Part shown: in pieces, positions 16,743-22,154 of the stretch
Position numbering within the stretch: position 1 is the first letter of the stretch
How the letters are laid out: the number at the start of each line of letters is the position of its first letter
Source: Thermoguttaceae bacterium
GTDB taxonomy: Bacteria > Planctomycetota > Planctomycetia > Pirellulales > Thermoguttaceae
Reading direction: 5' to 3'
Length of the DNA: 36,068 nt
NCBI GenBank assembly: GCA_017405595.1
Contig: JAFRAC010000005.1
Location: 110,131-146,198, forward strand
Made by a program: the position numbers and the translations under genes
Notes under the pieces: model-generated
Seen by the model: the letters and a program-made list of their open reading frames with translations, nothing else
Told to the model about the DNA's origin: nothing
Databases searched by the model: none

Positions 16743-17774
16743 TTAGAGGTCGCTCTTCTGTATCAGAATGAGGACATTCTTAAAAATCGGTTTCCCGGCG
16801 ACAATGGAAGAAAGGGAAGGGGCTTGGGCGGCCGAAGCCTCGTCGGGCATGGGGATCATTCCCAAATCGAGCAGGAATGCCTCATCGAGCGAAAATGAGA
16901 TCCGGTCTGAGATGTCGGAGCGGATAATTTGCGGGGTTTCCGCGTTAAGCTGCTGACGCGGAGCCGAGGATGTCGGGATTTTGAGCGGGACAGAGAGTGT
17001 TTTTTCCATAACGGTTGACGAACAGGAGAAGAGAATTTCAGCTTTTGTTCCGTCGGTTGAAACCAACGGAGTTGCCTCGAAACGGTACCCTTCGTCGACC
17101 TTGTGAATATCGCTGACATACCCTTGAGGAGACGAAGCGGCAACCTGAATATCGCGCACGTACGTTCGTTCCGAGGCGGGAAGAACCCAGCCGAAAAGCT
17201 CTGCATTAGGGACATCGGAACGGGCAGCGTTCAGCTCAGTGTAATCCGATCTTTTTGAGAGTGTCTGCTGAAAAGTCTGCACATCGGCTTTGTTCAGTAC
17301 CCAGCCTGAAATGTCGTTTCGAGCGACGGGAGCAGGCCGCAGCAGCGGCGCGGTCCGGGTCCGCCAGTCGGGGGTGTCAACGAGGAAAATTTGAATATGG
17401 AAAACGGTCTTTTTCTTTTCCGCGTCCAGAAAGCGGTCGAGCACATTCGAGACGTATTGCTGAACCTGCGCAGTATGATAAACGTAGAGTTTTTCGCGTG
17501 ACGCCGAAATGACCCCGAAAGGTTCTTTGAACCAGAAGTCTTTCCCGGTATCTTGCAGAATCCAGCCGAGAATGGTCTGTTCGGGCGCGGGAAGGTTGGG
17601 GTAGAGACTTGTATAAGGGATTAGGTCGTAGACCATCCAGAATTGTCCCGCATCGGCTGGCAGTGCAGCGAGCCCCCGCTCGGCCAGGGCTGTTTGCGGA
17701 CCTGTGAAATTGTCCTGCGCGGCGGCGAATGGGAGAAACGCGAAGAAGAGGAGGAATAAAAGAATACGAGCCAT
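16743..17774 (-). CDS. Hypothetical secreted protein (343 aa)
   Basis: The start is ATG at 17774 with AAGAAGG about 9 nt upstream; the frame is open to 17879, but only this start yields a signal peptide (MARILLFLLFFAFLPFAAAQ). The middle part, VYHTAQVQQYVSNVLDRFLDAEKKK then VFHIQIFLVDTPDW, resembles the helix-strand repeat of secretin N-domains, and the end IFKNVLILIQK resembles the final strand of secretin-type domains. The protein is too short for a whole secretin. It is convergent with the glycosyltransferase gene and upstream of nothing obvious. I do not recognise the family; the secretin-like note is weak. Confidence 0.55.
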   Translation of the reverse strand: MARILLFLLFFAFLPFAAAQDNFTGPQTALAERGLAALPADAGQFWMVYDLIPYTSLYPNLPAPEQTILGWILQDTGKDFWFKEPFGVISASREKLYVYHTAQVQQYVSNVLDRFLDAEKKKTVFHIQIFLVDTPDWRTRTAPLLRPAPVARNDISGWVLNKADVQTFQQTLSKRSDYTELNAARSDVPNAELFGWVLPASERTYVRDIQVAASSPQGYVSDIHKVDEGYRFEATPLVSTDGTKAEILFSCSSTVMEKTLSVPLKIPTSSAPRQQLNAETPQIIRSDISDRISFSLDEAFLLDLGMIPMPDEASAAQAPSLSSIVAGKPIFKNVLILIQKSDL

Positions 17775-17900
17775 TCGTGGCAGCCTTCTTTCTTTGTGTG
17801 TTGTAAAAACAACTGGAGCGGGTGAGTCTCGTCCGTAAGAACTCAAGATGCGGCAAATCGCAAGCGGAAATACGGACAATCCGATGTTCCGCAGATCAAA

Positions 17901-19139
17901 CTATTCGAATTTGCCGAACGCGATACAGGCGTTGTGCCCGCCGAAACCGAAACTGTTCGACATTACCCTGCGGGCTTTGATTTCACGGGCTTTGAGCGGG
18001 ACGTAGTCAAGATCGCAATCCGGATCGGGCTCGGTGAGGTTAATCGTCGGCGGGGCTAACCCGTCACGAATGGTAAGCAGCGAAAAGATAGCTTCAAGAC
18101 CGCCGCTTCCTCCGAGAAGATGCCCGACCTGGCTTTTGGTACTCGACATCGGCATCTTGTAGGCGTGGTCGCCGAATGCGCGTTTGATGGCATTTGTTTC
18201 GGCAGTGTCGCCCAGTTTCGTTGCGGTACCATGAAGATTGATATAGTCGATTTCATCGGGTGCCAGTGACGCGCTGCGCAAGGTTGCGCCCATTGCGGCA
18301 GCTGGATACGTTCCATCGGCATCGGGCTGGGTAATGTGACAGCCGTCGCAAGTCGATCCGCAGCCGAGAACCTCGCCCAAAATGGGCGCACACCGCTTTT
18401 TAGCGTGGTTTAACTCTTCAAAGACAAGAATACCGGCGCCTTCGGCGATGACAAACCCGCCGCGAAGCCGGTCGAAAGGACGAGAAACTGTTTCGGGAGG
18501 ATCTTCGCTTTCGGTCAGCGCCCTCATTGCACAGAAACCCGCTATGCCCAGTTCCGAAACAGCAGATTCTGTTCCGCCGGTGATGATGATATCGGCTTCG
18601 CCCAGCTTGATTGCACGGAACGCTTCGGCCATCGCGTTGTTCGCGCTGGCGCAGGCGGTCGCGACAGAGTAGCACGGACCGTGAAGCCCGTAATGAATGG
18701 CGATATGCCCCGGTGCGGCATTGGCCATAATCTTGGGGATTGTATACGGGGAAATCTTCGCGGGCCCCATGTTGCGCAGACGGTCCTGCTGGCGGGTAAT
18801 TTCACCGAGCCCGCCAACTCCGCAGCCGGTAATTACTCCGCAGCGGAAAGGATCTTCACGGGAAAAATCGATGCCGCCCGCACGAACCGCATCGATCGCC
18901 GAGGCTAAGGCAAAAAGGGTGAAGCGATCCAGTTTTTTTGTGTCTTTGACCGAAACGTACTTTTCTGGAACGAAGTCATCGCAAAGACCGGCGACCTGAG
19001 ACCGAAAAACCATGAGCGGCTCTTCGTGAAACCGACGAATGCCGCTCTCTCCGGCACAAAGGCGACGCCAAACATCCTCGACCGAGACTCCGAGAGGGGA
19101 GACCAGGCCGAAACCGGTAACAACAACCCGTTTTGCCAT
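17901..19139 (-). CDS. fabF: 3-oxoacyl-ACP synthase II (KASII)
   Basis: Condensing enzyme that elongates acyl-ACP with malonyl-ACP in fatty-acid synthesis; 412 aa, the standard length. The catalytic triad is complete and falls at the same numbers as in E. coli FabF: Cys163 in TACASANN, His303 in NLHGTATKLGD, and His340 in KSQVGHLLGGSGG. The C-terminal NSFGFGGHNA glycine loop is also present. It starts at ATG 19139, only 9 nt after acpP, the usual acpP-fabF pairing, so it should be transcribed from the acpP promoter. Confidence 0.97.
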   Translation of the reverse strand: MAKRVVVTGFGLVSPLGVSVEDVWRRLCAGESGIRRFHEEPLMVFRSQVAGLCDDFVPEKYVSVKDTKKLDRFTLFALASAIDAVRAGGIDFSREDPFRCGVITGCGVGGLGEITRQQDRLRNMGPAKISPYTIPKIMANAAPGHIAIHYGLHGPCYSVATACASANNAMAEAFRAIKLGEADIIITGGTESAVSELGIAGFCAMRALTESEDPPETVSRPFDRLRGGFVIAEGAGILVFEELNHAKKRCAPILGEVLGCGSTCDGCHITQPDADGTYPAAAMGATLRSASLAPDEIDYINLHGTATKLGDTAETNAIKRAFGDHAYKMPMSSTKSQVGHLLGGSGGLEAIFSLLTIRDGLAPPTINLTEPDPDCDLDYVPLKAREIKARRVMSNSFGFGGHNACIAFGKFE

Positions 19140-19148
19140 TGACCGCAG

Positions 19149-19406
19149 TTATTTTCCCGAAGATTTGAGCTGTTTTTCGATGTTGTCGATGACCTGACCG
19201 ACAGTAGTGATATTCTGGGCATCCTCTTCGACGATGTCGATATCGAAGTTTTCTTCAAAGACGATCATCAGTTCGGCAAAGTCGAGAGAGTCGGCGCCGA
19301 GATCGTTTGCAATATCGGTTTCGCGCTTAACGCTTTCTTTATCAACGCCGAGCTGTTCGGCGATGATGGCAATGACTTTATCTTGAATTTCCTGGGTGCT
19401 CAACAT
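19149..19406 (-). CDS. acpP: Acyl carrier protein
   Basis: 85-residue acidic four-helix carrier. Ser40 in GADSLDFAELM is the 4'-phosphopantetheine attachment site. The N-terminal IQDKVIAIIAEQLGV and the DIANDLGADS region are typical; the tail KQLKSSGK is slightly longer than in E. coli. GAAAGG lies about 10 nt upstream. The 221-bp gap before it carries a strong promoter and an 18-bp palindrome, so acpP-fabF expression can be set separately from fabD-fabG. Confidence 0.97.
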   Translation of the reverse strand: MLSTQEIQDKVIAIIAEQLGVDKESVKRETDIANDLGADSLDFAELMIVFEENFDIDIVEEDAQNITTVGQVIDNIEKQLKSSGK

Positions 19407-19434
19407 TGAAGTAAACCTTTCTTTGAATTTTCGC

Positions 19435-19452
19435 GTTTGACTGCAGTCAAAC
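19435..19452. promoter_or_regulatory. 18-bp perfect palindrome in the acpP leader
   Basis: GTTTGACTGCAGTCAAAC reads the same on both strands. It lies 29 bp upstream of the acpP ATG and downstream of the acpP promoter, where a repressor could block transcription or a 9-bp hairpin could form in the mRNA. It does not match the FapR or FadR consensus sequences I know. Confidence 0.6.
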
Positions 19453-19550
19453 TAAACTGACGCACGAGCCAAAGCCGCGCGTTGGGCCGAAAAAACGGTG
19501 AAAACCTTTTTGCGTTGGAATTATAACGGCAATCCCTCTAAGGCGCAGAC

Positions 19551-19579
19551 ATTATAAACAAAAACGGGGAATACAGCAA
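19551..19579 (-). promoter_or_regulatory. Sigma70-type promoter for acpP-fabF
   Basis: On the minus strand, TTGCTG (19574-19579), a 17-bp spacer and TATAAT (19551-19556). A second TATAAT (19520-19525) lies downstream without a good -35. The leader to acpP would be about 140 nt. Confidence 0.6.
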
Positions 19580-19627
19580 GAACAGCTTATCCCTTCTCTT
19601 GCTGACGGCTGCGGCGCTTCGGGATCA

Positions 19628-20380
19628 TTACATAATCATTCCGCCGTCGATCGCAATGACTTGACCGGTGACGAATGACGAATCGGGGGAGACAAAATAG
19701 AGAACCGCGTTGGCGATATCTTCCGGGGCACCGAAACGGCCGAGCGGAATCCGGTTTTTCATTTCCGTGACGATCGCGGGATCCAAAACTGCGGTCATAT
19801 CGGTTTCGATGAAGCCGGGAGCGATCGAGTTCACGGTGATGTTGCGGTTCGCCAGCTCTTTGGAAACGGTACGGGTAAATCCGATGACCCCGGCTTTTGA
19901 AGCGGAGTAATTCGCCTGACCTCGGTTGCCGATCAGCCCGCTGATGCTGGAAATATTGACGATTCGGCCGTACTTCTTTTTGCGCATTGCCTCGACAAAG
20001 GCGCGGGTTACAAGGAAGGGACCGCGAAGATTGACCGCGATGACATCGTCCCACTGTTCATCGGTCATTCGGCGTACCAGCATATCGCGGGTGATACCGG
20101 CATTGTTGACGAGGATGTCAACTTTGCCGTCAAAATCTTCAAGAATTTGTTTGCCCGCTGCGGCAACATCTTCGCTTTTGGAAACGTCGCAGATGTAAGC
20201 TTTGGCAGATCCGCCCGCTTCGACAATTTTGGCAACCGACTGATTAAGCTTTTCGGCATTGGTTCCGATGCACGCGACCGACGCTCCGGCGGCAGAAAGG
20301 GCTTTGGCGACTCCAAAACCGATACCGCGCGTTGCGCCTGTCACAACGGCGTTTTGTCCTTTCAGATCGACTTGAATCAT
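19628..20380 (-). CDS. fabG: 3-oxoacyl-ACP reductase
   Basis: NADPH-dependent short-chain dehydrogenase that reduces 3-oxoacyl-ACP in each elongation round; 250 aa. Rossmann motif TGATRGIG (14-21), NNAG (92-95), Asn117, and catalytic Ser145, Tyr158, Lys162 in the correct spacing (NYSASKAG). The C-terminal VTGQVIAIDGG is also typical. A strong AGGAGG lies upstream of ATG 20380, the best ribosome site in this block. It follows fabD after 22 bp, so the two are one transcript; 221 bp with a new promoter separate it from acpP. Confidence 0.96.
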   Translation of the reverse strand: MIQVDLKGQNAVVTGATRGIGFGVAKALSAAGASVACIGTNAEKLNQSVAKIVEAGGSAKAYICDVSKSEDVAAAGKQILEDFDGKVDILVNNAGITRDMLVRRMTDEQWDDVIAVNLRGPFLVTRAFVEAMRKKKYGRIVNISSISGLIGNRGQANYSASKAGVIGFTRTVSKELANRNITVNSIAPGFIETDMTAVLDPAIVTEMKNRIPLGRFGAPEDIANAVLYFVSPDSSFVTGQVIAIDGGMIM

Positions 20381-20402
20381 TGTTGTAACCTCCTGTGTAA
20401 GT

Positions 20403-21317
20403 TTAATCGGCTGGGTTAAAACCTTCCGGTTTGATTTTGCGGTTAATCCGTTTCATCAGTCCGCGCAGGACGCGGCCCGGACCGCTTTCGTAAAATGTAT
20501 CGAAACCCGCATCCAGCATGGCGCGGATTGAAGTCTCCCAGAGAACGGGCGAAGTGAGCTGAGTCAAAAGGATCCGGCGAATTTCGTCGGGATCGGAGTG
20601 GAAACGCGCATCTACGTTGCTGTAAACAGGGATGCGGGGCGTTTGAAAACGGACCGCATCGAGCGCCTGGGCGAGCATATCCGAGGCGGACCCCATTAGC
20701 CGGGTATGAAAAGCGCCGGCAACGGTGAGCGGGACAACTTTCATTGCACCCCTGGCCTCGGCAAGGGAAGCAACGCGGCAGCAAGCCTCTGAAGAACCCG
20801 AAACGACGACATTTCCCGGGCAAAGATAATTGGCGGGAAGGAGAACGTCGTCTCCGCGCGCTTCGTCGCAAAGTGCCTCAACAACGTCGTTCTCTAATCC
20901 CAGGATACTTACCATTCCGCCGGAAGCCGTATCGGAGGCGCGCTGCATTGCCTCACCCCGTTTTTGGAGCAAGAGAAGACCGTCTTCAAAGGAGAACGCT
21001 CCGGCAAAAGCCAGCGCGGTATATTCGCCTAAACTTAAACCGGCAGCACCTTCGGCAGAGGCGGCTTCTTCGGGGTGGGAAACCTTGAAGGACTCCAGCC
21101 CGGCTAACGCCGTAACATAGATGGCGGGCTGACAGACGCTGGTCGCGTTCAGTTTTTCGGCGGGTCCTTCAAAACAGAGAGCAGCCAGGTCGTAGCCAAG
21201 AATATCGCCGGCACGGCGAAAAAGATCTGCCGCGGCGGGAACCGTATCGTAAAGGGACTTTCCCATGCCGACCGACTGCGCTCCCTGGCCGGAAAACAGA
21301 AAAGCTGTTTTTCCCAT
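20403..21317 (-). CDS. fabD: Malonyl-CoA:ACP transacylase
   Basis: Loads malonate from CoA onto ACP; 304 aa. Motifs: FSGQGAQSVGMG (9-19), nucleophile Ser95 in GLSLGEYTA (Leu replaces the His of the commoner GHSLGE, which is an accepted variant), Arg120 in QKRGEAM for the malonyl carboxylate, and His204 in GAFHTRLM completing the dyad. The start is ATG 21317 with AAGGAG about 6 nt upstream. It is the first gene after the rpmF terminator, so it needs its own promoter in 21318-21450; a TATGAT on the minus strand near 21355 is the only candidate seen there. plsX and fabH, usually just upstream, are absent. Confidence 0.95.
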   Translation of the reverse strand: MGKTAFLFSGQGAQSVGMGKSLYDTVPAAADLFRRAGDILGYDLAALCFEGPAEKLNATSVCQPAIYVTALAGLESFKVSHPEEAASAEGAAGLSLGEYTALAFAGAFSFEDGLLLLQKRGEAMQRASDTASGGMVSILGLENDVVEALCDEARGDDVLLPANYLCPGNVVVSGSSEACCRVASLAEARGAMKVVPLTVAGAFHTRLMGSASDMLAQALDAVRFQTPRIPVYSNVDARFHSDPDEIRRILLTQLTSPVLWETSIRAMLDAGFDTFYESGPGRVLRGLMKRINRKIKPEGFNPAD

Positions 21318-21451
21318 CGCTATTGCTCCTTCTTTAGTCGATGCCTGCTGCCATCATAACGCTGAGCATGAAGAAAACTCTGAACGAGAGAAACGCGCGT
21401 CCGCAGCTTGCCGGCATCAATGACGGGCTGAAACATTTGCTCTGAAAAGCT

Positions 21452-21478
21452 AAAAGCACCCCCTTTCAGGGGGCGCTT
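21452..21478 (-). terminator. Intrinsic terminator after rpmF
   Basis: On the minus strand AAGCGCCCCC pairs with GGGGGUGCUU (one G-U pair) around a 5-nt loop, followed by U residues. The G-U pair and the U tract fit minus-strand use. It lies 10 bp after the rpmF stop and separates rpmF from fabD. Confidence 0.8.
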
Positions 21479-21488
21479 AAGATTGAGA

Positions 21489-21668
21489 TCACTCTTCGGT
21501 GTTGACCACCTGGCGACCCATATAATGCCCGCAATTCGGACAAACGACATGGGAAGGGATCATCTTGCTGCATTCAGGGCACGCAACCAAACTGACCGGT
21601 TTCTTGGCATCGTGCGAACGACGCGAACCGGTTCTGGCATTACTGTGTTTTCTTTTGGGAACTGCCAT
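21489..21668 (-). CDS. rpmF: 50S ribosomal protein L32
   Basis: 59-residue L32 with the universal N-terminus MAVPKRKHSNARTGSRRSH and a zinc ribbon: CPEC (CxxC) followed after 11 residues by CPNC. So it is the zinc-binding form. ATG 21668 has GGAG 6 nt upstream; the frame is open further 5' but without similarity to anything known. The rpmF-fab order is widespread in bacteria, but here a strong terminator stands between it and fabD, and the usual upstream DUF177 (yceD) gene is missing. Confidence 0.97.
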   Translation of the reverse strand: MAVPKRKHSNARTGSRRSHDAKKPVSLVACPECSKMIPSHVVCPNCGHYMGRQVVNTEE

Positions 21669-21690
21669 TGTAAACTCCGATAGATAGTGT

Positions 21691-21727
21691 ATTGGGGTGC
21701 TTTGGTAAGAAAAACCTACGCCCCAAT
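21691..21727. promoter_or_regulatory. Inverted repeat in the rpmF leader
   Basis: ATTGGGG (21691-21697) and CCCCAAT (21721-21727) form a 7-bp perfect inverted repeat with a 23-nt loop that itself contains GGT/ACC. It lies between the proximal promoter and the rpmF ribosome site and overlaps the -10 by two bases, so it could be an operator or a 5'-end hairpin. Confidence 0.4.
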
Positions 21728-21752
21728 TATAGCTCTTCTCCGGCTTTGTCAA
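21726..21752 (-). promoter_or_regulatory. Proximal rpmF promoter
   Basis: Both hexamers are perfect on the minus strand: TTGACA (21747-21752) and TATAAT (21726-21731). The spacer is only 15 bp, which may limit strength or require an activator. Leader about 50 nt. Confidence 0.55.
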
Positions 21753-21848
21753 GTACAGGGACGCGCACCTTTTCAAGTTTTTTCGCGGCCCTGTAACGGG
21801 AGAAAAGTCCAAAGCGGGGAGTTCCAGGAAACCCCCAATTGTCTCTGA

Positions 21849-21877
21849 ATTGTAACAGAAGCGAGAATCTCTGTCAA
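21849..21877 (-). promoter_or_regulatory. Distal rpmF promoter
   Basis: On the minus strand TTGACA (21872-21877), 17-bp spacer, TACAAT (21849-21854). Near-consensus; it would give a ~175-nt leader to rpmF that includes the proximal promoter and inverted repeat. Confidence 0.6.
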
Positions 21878-22058
21878 TTGCCATTTCTCTCGGTTTGGAC
21901 AGCGAAAATCGATGAAGGATGCGCGATAAAACTACGGAAGAAAGATTTTCGGCAAATTTTCCGTGGCCGTATCTGCGGTGAAGTGGAGTCTAAAAAGGAG
22001 AAGATCGTCATCCTTTTTTCCCGTACGTTATAATTAACAAAATGGCACAATCGGGGGA

Positions 22059-22082
22059 TTGCAGGAGAGATTCTCCTTGCAA
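22059..22082 (+). promoter_or_regulatory. Leader hairpin upstream of the tyrosine kinase
   Basis: TTGCAGGAGA (22059-22068) pairs with TCTCC-T-TGCAA (22072-22082), ten pairs with a single bulged T and a 3-nt loop. The stem hides an AGGAGA. It falls between the possible -10 (22029-22034) and the real ribosome site (GGAG 22143-22146). No T-run follows directly, so it is not a plain terminator. Confidence 0.4.
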
Positions 22083-22154
22083 CTCCTTTGGTTTTTATTA
22101 AAATTAGCCATATAACGTATTTTGCGTAAATTGTCCCAATTTGGAGAAACGACT

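Larger units (their letters stand above)
21753..22154. other. Divergent intergenic region between rpmF and the kinase gene
   Basis: No gene is supported here. It holds the distal rpmF promoter on the minus strand. Towards the kinase it has a TATAAT (22029-22034, + strand, weak -35), a 9-bp inverted repeat TACGTTATA (22024-22032) / TATAACGTA (22111-22119), and between these a stem-loop. A 64-codon ORF at 21839-22033 has no plausible start signal or composition. Confidence 0.6.

Noticed and set aside
21839..22033. 64-codon ORF between rpmF and the kinase
   Set aside because: No ribosome site, no recognisable family, and it overlaps the rpmF distal promoter region.
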